Source: Skermanella sp. TT6 (GTDB lineage: Bacteria; Pseudomonadota; Alphaproteobacteria; Azospirillales; Azospirillaceae). Taken from it: a stretch of 64,000 nucleotides of DNA. Each line of letters begins with the position of its first letter. Within the stretch, counting starts at the first letter, position 1. Positions 37,008-45,941 of this stretch are shown here, piece by piece. The position numbers and the translations under genes are program-made. Location of the stretch: the NCBI RefSeq assembly GCF_016653635.2, contig NZ_CP067421.1, positions 248,001 to 312,000 on the forward strand, given 5' to 3'. The notes below the pieces were generated by a model, which saw nothing but the letters and a program-made list of their open reading frames with translations, was not told where the DNA came from and did not search any database.

Positions 37008-37118
37008 CGCGGTGTCCCAGGGCTGGGTGGGGCGCAGGCCTGTACCGCCACCAATAACCTGGACACCGGAGAAGGGTTACAGGGGTGCGGACTTCGGACC
37101 TGAGGGAAGGATGCCACC

Positions 37119-37223
37119 ATGCTCGGCCCGGTCAAGCACAAGGCGAACAGAGCGGTATCGCGCCGGACCCGCCAACGTGGCAAAGCCCTGCTGGGTGCCC
37201 TCATTGACGCCTTGGTCGCATGA
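37119..37223 (+). CDS. Possible 34-residue basic peptide
   Basis: Starts MLGPVKHKANRAVSRRTRQR and ends ALLGALIDALVA. GAGGGAAGG lies 10 bases upstream of ATG 37119. The N-terminal half is strongly basic and the C-terminal half hydrophobic. It has no known relatives that I recognise and may be chance. Confidence 0.25.
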   Translation: MLGPVKHKANRAVSRRTRQRGKALLGALIDALVA

Positions 37224-37543
37224 TCAAACGTCCACCACCCCGAAACCCAGGAAGAGCCTCCGATCATTGGCATGGGACATTTTCGCCAAATGGCATCGGG
37301 CCATGCCCGTCAACGAAATCAAATCCCGGCTCCCGCTATGGCAACCTGATCATCTCCCTGACCTTGCCATGTTCCCATTGCCCCTCGTCTTCGGGCCGAA
37401 ACAGGTTGTAAATGATGGAATCAAAATCAGCCAGCAGCGGATTCCTGTGGTAGATTTACCGTCAGGCAGCAGACTTCATCGAAGTCTCTGGACCGCTCTG
37501 CAGAAACGCCACGCACGGATCCTGCAACGAGGAAGGGGCGCCC

Positions 37544-38938
37544 ATGGTCCGTCACTCCGCAGCCCAAGCACCGAATGAAGCGCGAAGCTACCGGGATATT
37601 CCCAGGCCTCCCGTCTGGCCAGTGCTCGGTGCAGCTCCGGCACTGCGGCGCGATGCGTTGTCCTTCATGCTGGAGGCGCGCCGGGCGCATGGCGACATCG
37701 TCGCGATGCCTTTAGGACTCAGGCCGGCGGTCCAGATCACCCATCCTGACCTCGTCAGGCACGTTCTGATCGAGAACAGTACCAACTACGGGCGCAGCCC
37801 CATGACCGACCGGCTGAAATTCATGCTCGGCGAAGGGCTCGTCACGGCGGACGGCGAACGGTGGGCGCGGCAACGGCGAATGATGCAGCCGATCTTCCAA
37901 CGTGACAAGCTGGATGGTCTCATTCCGATCATGACCGCTGCCGTGGAAGACATGCTGGTGCGCTGGAACGTTCTGGCGCGATCCGGCACTCCGGTCGACA
38001 TCGGTGCGCAGATGGGACAACTGGCGCTCGATGTCATCACCCGTGCCCTATTCGGCAAGAGCGGCGGTCCGCTTGCGGAGGACGTGATCCGGTGCATTCC
38101 CATCCTCCAGGAATACACGGCCTCGCTGTTCTGGACCTTCAACCCCCTGGCCGGCAAGCTCCCCACCCCCAATCACCGCCGTTTCCGCGCAGCACTGGCC
38201 ACGATCGACACCATCATTCTGCGCTTCATCCGGGAGCGCACGGCAGCCGGTGCGGGAGATGCCGACATGCTTGATGCCCTGCTCAGGGCGCGCGACCCGG
38301 AGACCGGCGCGGCGATGGACGAAAAGGCGCTGCGCGACGAGGTCATCACCCTGTTCCTGGCGGGACACGAGACGTCGGCCAACGCCCTGACGTGGACATG
38401 GTATCTGCTCGACCGGCATCCGGAAGCGCGCGACCGGCTTGAGGCGGAAGCAGCTGCCCTCGGCAGCGCGCCGACGACCGCCGGGGATCTCAACCGGCTG
38501 CGGTACGCAAGGCAAGTGGCACAGGAATCAGTGCGGATCTACCCGCCGGTCTGGAGCTTCAATCGCCTGGCGCTCGACGCGGATACTCTGAATAGTTATA
38601 CCATTCCACAGGGAACGACCGTCTTCATCCCGCCATGGGTACTGCATCGCCATCCCTCCTGGTGGGAAGATCCCGAACGCTTCGACCCGGACCGGTTCAC
38701 GTCAGCGCGTTCGGCCGGTCGGCCCCGGTACGTCTACCTGCCGTTCGGCGCCGGACCCCGCACCTGCATCGGCAGCCACTTGGCACTGATGGAAATGCAA
38801 GTGGTTTTGACGTTGGTGGCGTCGCGGTACCGGTTGCGGCTGACCTCCGATCATCCAGTATCGGCCCAAGCCCTTATCACCACGCGCCCGAGTAATCCCA
38901 TAATGATGAGGTTGGAACCACAGGCGAAGGCCAGCTGA
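37544..38938 (+). CDS. Cytochrome P450
   Basis: A 464-residue haem monooxygenase. Signature regions: the I-helix LFLAGHETSANALTW, the K-helix ESVRIYPP (ExxR), the meander PERFDPDRF and the haem loop LPFGAGPRTCIGSHLALMEM with the axial Cys. It has no membrane anchor, so it is soluble. The ATG at 37544 follows GAGGAAGGGG. Its overall type is close to bacterial CYP102-like or fatty-acid/terpenoid hydroxylases, but the substrate is unknown. No ferredoxin gene is adjacent; a CDGSH iron-sulphur gene follows after 168 bp. Confidence 0.92.
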   Translation: MVRHSAAQAPNEARSYRDIPRPPVWPVLGAAPALRRDALSFMLEARRAHGDIVAMPLGLRPAVQITHPDLVRHVLIENSTNYGRSPMTDRLKFMLGEGLVTADGERWARQRRMMQPIFQRDKLDGLIPIMTAAVEDMLVRWNVLARSGTPVDIGAQMGQLALDVITRALFGKSGGPLAEDVIRCIPILQEYTASLFWTFNPLAGKLPTPNHRRFRAALATIDTIILRFIRERTAAGAGDADMLDALLRARDPETGAAMDEKALRDEVITLFLAGHETSANALTWTWYLLDRHPEARDRLEAEAAALGSAPTTAGDLNRLRYARQVAQESVRIYPPVWSFNRLALDADTLNSYTIPQGTTVFIPPWVLHRHPSWWEDPERFDPDRFTSARSAGRPRYVYLPFGAGPRTCIGSHLALMEMQVVLTLVASRYRLRLTSDHPVSAQALITTRPSNPIMMRLEPQAKAS

Positions 38939-39106
38939 TCTTCAGGCGGCAACTCGCCGACCCCGGACGGTTCTGTTGCATTTTTCGAGCCGCAGCGGAC
39001 AGTATCATCGGTCCTTTTCCCACTAGCGGCGGCAGTGCATCAAGAAGTTCCGGAGCGGACCAGGCTCGCACGAGGGATGTGATCACCAGAAAGCGGAGGG
39101 CTGCTG

Positions 39107-39316
39107 ATGGCCGAGGCAACAGTCGAGGCGACGCCGAACGGGCCTTATCTGGTCACCGGCCTGACTGAACTGCCTGATGCTGACGGCAAGGTTTTGCCCA
39201 CCAAGAGCAAGGTCTGGCTTTGCCGCTGCGGCGCATCGACAATGAAGCCGTTCTGCGACGGCACTCACACCAAGATTGGCTTTCAGGCCGTGGCTGGGTC
39301 GGCCGACGGGGGCTGA
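39107..39316 (+). CDS. CDGSH iron-sulphur domain protein
   Basis: A 69-residue protein with the 2Fe-2S binding motif WLCRCGASTMKPFCDGTHTK (three Cys and one His), the hallmark of the CDGSH/mitoNEET family. There is no membrane anchor. The ATG at 39107 follows GGAGGGCTG. Such proteins are proposed to act in redox sensing or cluster transfer. It lies 168 bp behind the P450 on the same strand; whether it serves as its electron partner is unknown. Confidence 0.88.
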   Translation: MAEATVEATPNGPYLVTGLTELPDADGKVLPTKSKVWLCRCGASTMKPFCDGTHTKIGFQAVAGSADGG

Positions 39317-39634
39317 TCAGATAACGCCGGAGAACCGGCAGGATTATATGTCACGGCAGAAAAGCATGTCGCAGCCTAGTTTTTCGTAATGTTGATTCCG
39401 CGATCGGGCCGGTGGCGGATTGCCTTGTGATCTCAAAGAACTCAAGCTTTGCGCGAGGTTATGGGCACCGTTGAAGGCCGATTCTGGCCCTCTTGGCACA
39501 AACTCTGGTGCTGCCAAAGGTTGAGAGGCAGGGATGCAGACTGGCTTAGCGTATGATTCCGCCCGTTCTATGGGGTCGCCCCAAAAAGGGCGAAAACTTG
39601 GTAACGTTCTTGAAAAGTTCGACCTTAGCGTTGT
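39317..39634. other. Intergenic region between convergent genes
   Basis: A 318 bp, relatively AT-rich stretch between the CDGSH gene and the end of the histidine kinase. No gene, terminator or repeat is clear. Confidence 0.4.
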
Positions 39635-41110
39635 TTACCTAACAACCGGCGCGCTACCCTCAACCAGCGCAGCATCACTGTCCGTCGGGAGCGCGCGTTC
39701 GGGCGGCAGCTCGACCGTCACCTCGGTGCCGATACCGGGCTCGCTCGACATCCTGACGGTCCCGCCATGACTTTCCGCCAGCTGGCTTACCAACGGCAGT
39801 CCCAACCCGGTCCCCTGGGCCGGACGCGCCCGCCGGCTGTCGGACTGCTCGAACGGCAAGAAGACGCGCGCCAGGTCCTCGGCCGGAATGCCGATGCCGG
39901 TGTCGGTGACGATGACGACCGTGCAGCCATCGGCGAGTCGCTCCACGGCAACCTCGATCCGACCGCCCTCGGGCGTGAACTTGACCGCGTTGGAGAGAAG
40001 GTTGTCCAGGACCTGGCGGAGCCGCAGCGGGTCGCCCAGCACCATCACACCACCGGCGACCGACGTGAGATCGACCGTGACGCCGGTGGCGCTGGAGGCC
40101 TCCCGCAGCCCCCGGATCGCCTCGGCCGCCAGCTTATCCAGAGCGACCGCTTCCTCCCGGAGCTCCAGCTTGCCGGCGTCGAGCTTGGCCAGGTCAAGGA
40201 TGTCGCTGATCAGCGCCAGCAGCCGCTGGCCGGCATGGTGGATATCGCCGACATACTCCGCCTGACGGCCGGGCAGACGGCCGAAGATGCCGCTCGCCAG
40301 CGCCTCCGAGAAGCCGAGGATCGCGTTCAGCGGCGTGCGCAGCTCGTGGCTGACATTGGCCAGGAAGTTGGATTTGGCCTCGTTGGACCGCACGGCCATG
40401 TCGCGTGCGACGACGAGGCTCTCGCTCAGGTCCCGGAGCTGCCGGTTGGTCGCCTGAAGCCCCTTTTCAGAGCGCATGTGGCTGCGCATCAACCAGGCCA
40501 ACGCGCCGACCAGCACGACGAAGCCGGCACCGTAGCCCAGCAGCTTCATCTGGAAGACGCTGACCTGGTGCTGTAGCCCCCCAACCAGCATGTTCTGCTG
40601 CTCTCCCATGGCAAGCTGCATTCGCCAGTGGGTGGCTACCGCCTCCTCGGCCCTGCGGTCCGCCACTGACCGGAAAGCAGCCGGATCGGTCCGGAGCAGG
40701 GGCAGGTCACGGTCGATCCGGTCGAGGACCTGCCGAACCTCCGCCACCCAGGTCTCGCGCCCGGCTGCCCAGGTGTGCCACCCGGCGCTGCCCGTCTCCG
40801 GAAATGCATTCAGCCGGTTGAACACGTTGTCGAGGCGGAGTTCCACCTCCTCGATCACCTCCGGCCGACTGTTCGGCTCAAGCGCCCGGACAGCCACCTG
40901 GAAGCGCAGCAGATCGGCGGAAAGCTCTCCGTCATACCGCGAGCCCGCGCCACTGGAGACCACGACCGACTTCTGGATCCCGATCAGGTCGGGAATCAAC
41001 ATCGGCGTGCTGCACAGCACCAGCACGAAGGACACCAGCCAGACGATCTTGCCCAGACCCACGAGATACTTCCCATGCCTGCGGATCAGCACAGGATGCA
41101 TCATACCCAT
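39635..41110 (-). CDS. Membrane sensor histidine kinase
   Basis: 491 residues. TM1 at about 21-45 (IVWLVSFVLVLCSTPMLI), a periplasmic helical sensor of about 140 residues, TM2 at about 190-208, a short coiled coil, then HisKA with the phospho-acceptor His255 in NVSHELRTPLNAILGF. The ATPase domain follows: N box DNLLSNAVKF, G1 VTDTGIGIP, F box FLPFEQSD and G2 GTGLGLPL. There is no receiver or HAMP domain. The LuxR-type regulator gene lies directly upstream on the same strand, so they probably form one system. The signal is unknown. Confidence 0.92.
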   Translation of the reverse strand: MGMMHPVLIRRHGKYLVGLGKIVWLVSFVLVLCSTPMLIPDLIGIQKSVVVSSGAGSRYDGELSADLLRFQVAVRALEPNSRPEVIEEVELRLDNVFNRLNAFPETGSAGWHTWAAGRETWVAEVRQVLDRIDRDLPLLRTDPAAFRSVADRRAEEAVATHWRMQLAMGEQQNMLVGGLQHQVSVFQMKLLGYGAGFVVLVGALAWLMRSHMRSEKGLQATNRQLRDLSESLVVARDMAVRSNEAKSNFLANVSHELRTPLNAILGFSEALASGIFGRLPGRQAEYVGDIHHAGQRLLALISDILDLAKLDAGKLELREEAVALDKLAAEAIRGLREASSATGVTVDLTSVAGGVMVLGDPLRLRQVLDNLLSNAVKFTPEGGRIEVAVERLADGCTVVIVTDTGIGIPAEDLARVFLPFEQSDSRRARPAQGTGLGLPLVSQLAESHGGTVRMSSEPGIGTEVTVELPPERALPTDSDAALVEGSAPVVR

Positions 41111-41248
41111 CAGAAATGTGCGAAACCCGAGAGATTATGCGTTCTGGTCACTTAAAACTGTGTGAAGCCGGGCTCGTGGTCCCTTGGAGGGCCATGCAGC
41201 AGGTCGAAGGCCCGGGCACGGGGATGCCCCGCTGCGTGTCCGTGCCTG

Positions 41249-41923
41249 TCAGGCGGAAACCAGCTGGAGGCCGCGGGTCGGCGTACCGGCGCCTTCCGCC
41301 GAGAAGCCGTTGTTCATGGCCCAGATCGCCGCCTGGGTGCGGTTGTTGACGTCGATCTTGCGCAGCAGCGTCTTCAGGTGGACCTTGACCGTCGCCTCGG
41401 TGATGCCGAGCTTGTTGGCGATCAGCTTGTTGCTGGCCCCGGTGACGAGGGACTGCAGGATCTCCTGCTCGCGGGGCGACAGGCCGCGGACCGAGTTCAG
41501 GGACGACGGTGCGCTGCTGATGTCGAGCAGCATCGCCGCGAGGTTGGTCGGGAACACCTTCTCGCCCAGCATAACCAGCTGGAGCGACTGGATCAGCGCT
41601 TCCGGCGAGACGTCCTTGCTCAGAAAACCGTCCGCACCGGCCCCCATCGCGGCGCGCAGCACATCGACCGACAGGTCGCCGGCCAGCACGACGATCCGGG
41701 CTGCGGGATAGGCATCCCGGAGTTGCTGCAGGTCGGTCTCGATCGTCACCGACTGTCCCGTGATCACCAGCTCCGGGGTTCCGGCAGCCTCTCCGGCAGA
41801 CAAGGCCAGCTCGACCGTGCTGAACTCGGCACCCGTCTCGAAGCAGGTGCCGGAAAGCAGATGCTTCAGGCCCTGGCGGAACAGCCGGTTGGGTTCGATC
41901 AGGATGGTGCGGGAAGACGTCAT
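41249..41923 (-). CDS. LuxR/NarL-type regulator with a degenerate receiver domain
   Basis: 224 residues: a receiver-like domain (1-120) and a LuxR helix-turn-helix (RGLSPREQEILQSLVTGASN then EATVKVHLKTLLRKID). The receiver keeps the conserved Lys (FLSKDVS) but lacks the key acidic residues. The usual DD near residue 10 is EPN, and the phospho-acceptor position reads ELVITGQSV with no Asp. The switch Thr/Ser is Ala (VVLAG). It therefore probably works without phosphorylation. It is the first gene of the pair; the kinase starts 138 bp downstream. Confidence 0.88.
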   Translation of the reverse strand: MTSSRTILIEPNRLFRQGLKHLLSGTCFETGAEFSTVELALSAGEAAGTPELVITGQSVTIETDLQQLRDAYPAARIVVLAGDLSVDVLRAAMGAGADGFLSKDVSPEALIQSLQLVMLGEKVFPTNLAAMLLDISSAPSSLNSVRGLSPREQEILQSLVTGASNKLIANKLGITEATVKVHLKTLLRKIDVNNRTQAAIWAMNNGFSAEGAGTPTRGLQLVSA

Positions 41924-42353
41924 GGCGGCTCTCCAGATGCGTTGGTGATCGAACGGCTGCGGGCTCCGAGGCGGTAGGGTACGGCGCGTTCGATGCTGCG
42001 TTGGAGAGACACTGCCCGAAAAATGTCACGCAATAAAGAGAAAATTAATACTTTATCGCGGATAAATGGTTCTATGCGGACTGCTGGATCTGCCAGGATC
42101 GCTTCAGCCTTTCAGCCTGATGGACCACTCTTATTGCGCAGGGGTGGTCGACGAAGAGCATAGGTCGCTGTCTTCCACGCCTGGCTTCCCAACGGTCGAT
42201 AACCCTTCGTTAACCCTGATCCGCTAGAAAAGCCAAGCCGGCCAGTTCCCTCCTGTTATGGTCGGTAAAGTGAAGTAGACGTCTTCTGTGGTTCGTACAA
42301 TTAGCTCGCTTGGGCGACGGGACGAAGGTAGCACGTCCCGTCGTTCAGTGCGT
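41924..42353. other. Upstream region of the regulator, AT-rich
   Basis: 430 bp without a gene, between the divergently placed upstream region of the regulator and the 3' end of the CYTH gene. The stretch near 42030-42060 is strikingly AT-rich and is a plausible promoter region for the regulator. A hairpin at 42315-42343 is listed separately. Confidence 0.4.
42315..42343 (-). terminator. Hairpin behind the CYTH gene
   Basis: Perfect 10-bp inverted repeat CGACGGGACG / CGTCCCGTCG with a 9-base loop, 10 bp past the CYTH stop. It has no T run, so it is at best a weak or atypical terminator. Confidence 0.4.
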
Positions 42354-42830
42354 CTAATCGGCCTCCACCCAGGTAGTGTACGGATGCCGCGACAGGGCTG
42401 AGTTCGAGTACCGCGGATCTCCGGTGACCTCGGCACCAATCCAGTCAGGCTTCTCAAACGGCTGGTCGGGGTCGTGAAGCTCGACCTCGGCCATAACAAG
42501 CCCGGCGTTAACACCCTGGAACTCATCAATCTCCCAGACCACTCCGGCATGAGGCACCTTGTGGCGGACCTTCTCGATCAGGGGATGATGGCACAGCGAG
42601 CCGAGCATCTCCTCGGCGTGGTTGGCCGGGATCTGGTACTCGTACTCGTCCCGCACGAGCCCTGCCGGCTGGCTCTTGATCGTCAGGAAGGCTAAGTCAC
42701 CGGCTCGCCGGACCCGGATGGTCGGCGGGTCACCGCTCTGCTTCAGATAGCCTTGACGGTACGGTTCACCGCCCGTGTTCCTCGGCCACCCATCGCGGAC
42801 CAGGAACTTCCTCTCGATCTCCAGAGGCAT
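42354..42830 (-). CDS. CYTH domain protein (triphosphatase or class IV adenylate cyclase family)
   Basis: 158 residues from ATG 42830, which follows GGAGAGAAG. The N-terminus MPLEIERKFLV carries the ExExK motif that defines the CYTH fold, followed by YRQGYLKQSGDPPTIRVRRA, LTIKSQPAG and VWEIDEFQGVNAGLVMAEVE, all strands of the triphosphate tunnel. Family members hydrolyse inorganic triphosphate or thiamine triphosphate, or make cAMP; the single-domain bacterial form is usually a triphosphatase. It is a lone gene. Confidence 0.9.
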   Translation of the reverse strand: MPLEIERKFLVRDGWPRNTGGEPYRQGYLKQSGDPPTIRVRRAGDLAFLTIKSQPAGLVRDEYEYQIPANHAEEMLGSLCHHPLIEKVRHKVPHAGVVWEIDEFQGVNAGLVMAEVELHDPDQPFEKPDWIGAEVTGDPRYSNSALSRHPYTTWVEAD

Positions 42831-42992
42831 CTTCTCTCCAAAGCTCAACTTGATCTTCGATGGGCCTCAACAGCCTCGTGCTCGCTTGATCGCGATGCAC
42901 TTGGACGTCATCAGCCAGGGGCATAGCTCAGTTGAAGCTGGCAGGCGAGAAGCGCAAAGACGGTTTATTTCCTAAAATCTCACGTTTGGGTC

Positions 42993-42998
42993 TATAAT
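42993..42998 (+). promoter_or_regulatory. -10 box, possible small RNA promoter
   Basis: A TATAAT hexamer in an AT-rich stretch, 60-90 bp upstream of the suhB-like RNA structure. The -35 element is not clear. Confidence 0.35.
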
Positions 42999-43055
42999 CT
43001 TTCGTATAAGACCTTTTAGGCAGGTGCAGAGTTCTAAAATATGTGCAAAAAGAAA

Positions 43056-43073
43056 GCCGCCCCGAAAGGCGGC
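43056..43073 (-). terminator. Hairpin able to act as a minus-strand terminator
   Basis: GCCGCC and GGCGGC with a 6-base loop, followed on the minus strand by TTTCTTTTTG. It is also the first stem of the small RNA on the other strand. Confidence 0.5.
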
Positions 43074-43167
43074 CTGAGTCTAGGGAGGAAACGCCCAAAG
43101 AGGCGTCGCGGTATCGCTACCGCACTGCAACAATGGTATCAAACGTAATTGTGTTCCAGGGAAAAAT

Positions 43168-43190
43168 GCAGGCTACATGCCTGCTTTTCT
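43168..43190 (+). terminator. Bidirectional Rho-independent terminator
   Basis: Stem GCAGGC/GCCTGC with a 5-base loop. A T run follows on the + strand (ending the small RNA), and ATTTTT follows on the minus strand (ending the resolvase transcript). Confidence 0.75.
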
Positions 43191-43234
43191 TTTTTGCGCG
43201 CCCTGCCACTTCTGAGCCACTCCGTCGGTTGACC

Positions 43235-43776
43235 CTACCGCGCCAGCACCCGGTACACACTGGTGCGGGCAATCCGCAGCTTTCGGGCAATCGCGGTGCC
43301 GCCCAACCTCTCGGCCTTCAGCGCCAGGACGGCGGCCTTGTCGATCACCGGCTTTCGCCCCGTGTAGACGCCGGCCTGTTTCGCCTTGGCGATCCCCTCG
43401 GCCTGCCGCTCCTTCCGGAGGTTGGTCTCGAACTCCGCGAACACGCCGAGCATGTCGAGGAACGCCTTGCCGGCGGCATTGCTGGTGTCGATCGGCTGCT
43501 CAGTTGCCTTCAGCGCCACGCCCCTGACCTTCAGTTCGCGGACGATGTCTGGAGGTCTCCGATGGATCGCGCCAAGCGGTCGATCCGGGTCACCATCAGC
43601 GTGTCGCCCGGCTGGAGAAAGTCGAACAGGATCTGCAGCTCGGTCCGGCCGGTGCGCCGGGTGCCACTCGCCTTCTCCTCACGGACGACGAAGCAGCCGG
43701 CCGCCTTCAGTGCCTCCCGTTGGATGGTCAGATCCTGATCGCCGGTCGAGACACGCGCGTAACCGTAGATCGCCAT
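43235..43776 (-). pseudogene. Serine resolvase/invertase with a one-base deletion
   Basis: The first part (from ATG 43776) reads MAIYGYARVSTGDQDLTIQR with the catalytic Ser, then DTLMVTRIDRLARSIGDLQ. The second part, in another frame, continues IVRELKVRGVALKATEQPID, FAEFETNLRKERQAEGIAKA and a C-terminal helix-turn-helix (LGGTAIARKLRIARTSVYRV). One base is missing near 43554 (CAGACATC where CAGGACATC would keep the frame). Intact, it would be about 181 residues, like Tn3-type resolvases and Hin/Pin invertases. Inactive unless the frameshift is suppressed. Confidence 0.88.
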
Positions 43777-43933
43777 AAATGCCCCCAATGTGTTGCGCTA
43801 GGTTCTTAGGATATTCTAGCACAGGGTTCCATTTGGCGGAATGGAACCCAAAAGGTACAGGCAGAATATGGCCGGGAATGTCTCTCAGCAGTGATGCGCT
43901 AGGGAATACTCAAGCGGTACAAATTAGCAAACT

Positions 43934-44240
43934 GTGCTGCACACCATCGTCCCCAGCCACGCCCGGGCAGTGGCCGCCGAAGTCCTGGGCGGGCATCGGC
44001 CCGAGGTGTGGATCTCCGACCGCTACGCCGGGCAGCAGGAACTGGGACAGGTCCATCAGGTCTGTCTGGCCTACGTTCTCAGGGACGTGCAGTACGCCAT
44101 CGACTGCGGCGACACCGTGGTCGCGCCGAAGATCCGCGATCATCTGCGCTGGGCCATCCGTGTCGGCAAGCGAAGACCGGAACTGAAGGACGGCACGCTG
44201 GCAACCTGCGCCGCCAGGGCCGATGTCCGTCGGCAGCTTG
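43934..44240 (+). pseudogene. IS66-type transposase fragment
   Basis: About 100 residues, HARAVAAEVLGGHRPEVWIS then DRYAGQQELGQVHQVCLAYV and RDVQYAIDCGDTVVAPKIRD, the central DDE region of an IS66-type transposase (HQVCLAxxxRDxxYA). Both ends are missing. It overlaps the 3' side of the PcfJ-like gene region only slightly. Confidence 0.7.
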
Positions 44241-44303
44241 GGATTGTTCTTCGGATCTTCCATATGGACAATTCGGTGTTCAACTTCATCGGCGGCAGAT
44301 CGT

Positions 44304-45941
44304 TCATTGTGCAGGCAGGTCTGCCTGATCACGGCGTTGGAGATAGCCTATCCATCCAGGGGAGCAGACTTGAACAAGCTCCGGCAGACCGCCCCGTCGC
44401 ACCCCTGTTGGCAACAACGGTGCGTATAGCGCGAAAGCCATATCCAATGCTCCCGGCTTAATGGCGTCGTAGCAGGACGGCTCTGAATCCTCCGCTGTTT
44501 CTTCTTCCGCCAAGCTGAGCCGAAAAGCTTGCCGTTCCAATTGGACACGCTTCAGGGTTTCCAGATCTACTGTCAAGCGGCCATCGCGGATTGCGTCGCT
44601 CCATTCGGTCACGGCAACCCGCGCTTCTGCCGGCGGCGTTCCGTTGAACTTGCCGACAAATTCGCTGATGGCGTGGTGGATTCCAGTCGGGGTTGCAAGG
44701 TGTTGTTTTACGGCAAGCGTCGCTATCGGGATCCCCCACTCTGTTCTTACTGAAAGGACGTGGCAGCCGTCGAACGCGCAGGCATACCCATAGGTCCCCA
44801 CACAGTGGCTGAGACTTTGCGCCTCCTGCATCAGCAGGCGCTTATCGGTGAGGGGCACGACAAGATGGCCGTTGGTCGCCTGAAACGGGACGGTGAGCGG
44901 CTCCCATGAGAGGTCGTTCGACGTGGTGGGCGGGAAACTCTCACTCAACCGGAAATGAATGCCGATCTGGCGCTTGTGCCACGATTCGCAGACACGCAAG
45001 ATGTGTTTCGGCCCACGCCCGTGGAACAGCAGACGGGAAGCCCGATCGTAATAGGTCGGCACGCGCCTGCCGGCTGTCACCGACATCAGTTTGGCGATGG
45101 CGGGACGGATCAGGTTCCGCGCGAGATCCTGCGCCACATGTCCGGGATAAGCCTGGAAGAGTTGATCTGGCGGGTAAGCGCGCCAGTTGCGCGCTGCCTT
45201 TCGCAGCATGTCCTTGGCTGCCGCGATCCGGACCTGTTCGGGCGCTTTTGATGGAACAATTTGATCAATCATGAACTGCATGGCCCGAAAGCTTTCCCAA
45301 CACAGCGGCGATTGGGGCACTTGGGACGGCTCCAGCAGGCACACCCTCTGGAACAGCTCTGTAAGGTTAAGCTCGGCGCCTTCCGGCAGTAAGTCGGGTC
45401 GGAGCTGGTGAAGCAGCCGTACAAACCACGCTGCGCCGAAGATCCGCTGGAGCATGGGAGCTAGCGGCGCTCGGACAGCGATTGCATCGTCGATCGAATT
45501 GTCGCCGGCTCTTGCGAGTTCCCATATTACGAAAGGCAGAAGAGGATAAGATTGCGCTGCCTGAGCCCGCAGGTCAGCAAGATCGCGGGACGGACCATAC
45601 CCCGACCGGCAGCCGGCAAACCAGTTCACGATGCGCTCATCAAGTTGCTTGAGCGTGAGGCCCACAGCCCTGATGCTTGCCAGGGTGCCCGCCGGCAAGA
45701 ACTCCGCAAACCGCAACAGCGCCTCTTCGGGCTCGAGTTCGATTCCCGCCGTTTCCTGGTGCTGGAAGCCAGCAGGCGGGTCCCAGAGCAGTTTCACCGG
45801 TCGTTCCGGTGCGGCGGTAGCCCAGCAGCGCATCCGCGGGCAATGAAGAACGACGGTGCCTTGGTTCTCAATCAGCCTGAGACGCTCCCAGGCGATCATT
45901 CCGAAGGTCACCATGCCCCTGATTGTAGCCGAGCGATGCAT
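44304..45941 (-). CDS. PcfJ-like protein
   Basis: 545 residues. The C-terminal half has the PcfJ-family signature LLMQEAQSLSHCVGTYGYAC followed by HVLSVRTEWGIPIATLAVK. The N-terminal half is helical (FLPAGTLASIRAVGLTLKQL, LPFVIWELARAGDNSIDDAI). PcfJ-like proteins were first noted on conjugative plasmids and are frequent on mobile elements; their biochemical role is unknown. ATG 45941 has AGGAG upstream. The last 30 residues run beside IS66 debris and may not be native. The frame is otherwise complete. Confidence 0.75.
   Translation of the reverse strand: MHRSATIRGMVTFGMIAWERLRLIENQGTVVLHCPRMRCWATAAPERPVKLLWDPPAGFQHQETAGIELEPEEALLRFAEFLPAGTLASIRAVGLTLKQLDERIVNWFAGCRSGYGPSRDLADLRAQAAQSYPLLPFVIWELARAGDNSIDDAIAVRAPLAPMLQRIFGAAWFVRLLHQLRPDLLPEGAELNLTELFQRVCLLEPSQVPQSPLCWESFRAMQFMIDQIVPSKAPEQVRIAAAKDMLRKAARNWRAYPPDQLFQAYPGHVAQDLARNLIRPAIAKLMSVTAGRRVPTYYDRASRLLFHGRGPKHILRVCESWHKRQIGIHFRLSESFPPTTSNDLSWEPLTVPFQATNGHLVVPLTDKRLLMQEAQSLSHCVGTYGYACAFDGCHVLSVRTEWGIPIATLAVKQHLATPTGIHHAISEFVGKFNGTPPAEARVAVTEWSDAIRDGRLTVDLETLKRVQLERQAFRLSLAEEETAEDSEPSCYDAIKPGALDMAFALYAPLLPTGVRRGGLPELVQVCSPGWIGYLQRRDQADLPAQ

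Larger units (their letters stand above)
36498..37543. other. Long mostly non-coding stretch with two doubtful small ORFs
   Basis: About 1 kb between the frameshifted gene and the P450. Only the two small frames listed separately (36765-37007 and 37119-37223) have any support. The part just before 37544 presumably carries the P450 promoter. No RNA gene or repeat was found. Confidence 0.4.
43005..43190 (+). ncRNA. Probable suhB/mmgR-type (alpha-r8) small RNA
   Basis: The + strand folds into a row of hairpins: GCCGCC/GGCGGC (43056-43073), ACGCC/GGCGT (about 43089-43105), GCGGT/TACCGC (about 43108-43123) and a terminator GCAGGC/GCCTGC (43168-43184) followed by TTTTCTTTTTT. The core TAGGGAGGAAACGCCCAAAG is, from memory, the conserved part of the alphaproteobacterial suhB/mmgR RNA family, which in rhizobia limits polyhydroxybutyrate granule build-up. 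The 5' end is uncertain (it may be at about 43005 or nearer 43070). The match was not computed. Confidence 0.5.

Noticed and set aside
42916-42950. tRNA-like 5' half (GGGGCATAGCTCAGTTG) near the resolvase
   Set aside because: Only the acceptor and D-arm start look right; the anticodon and T arms do not follow. Too short to call even as an attachment-site remnant.
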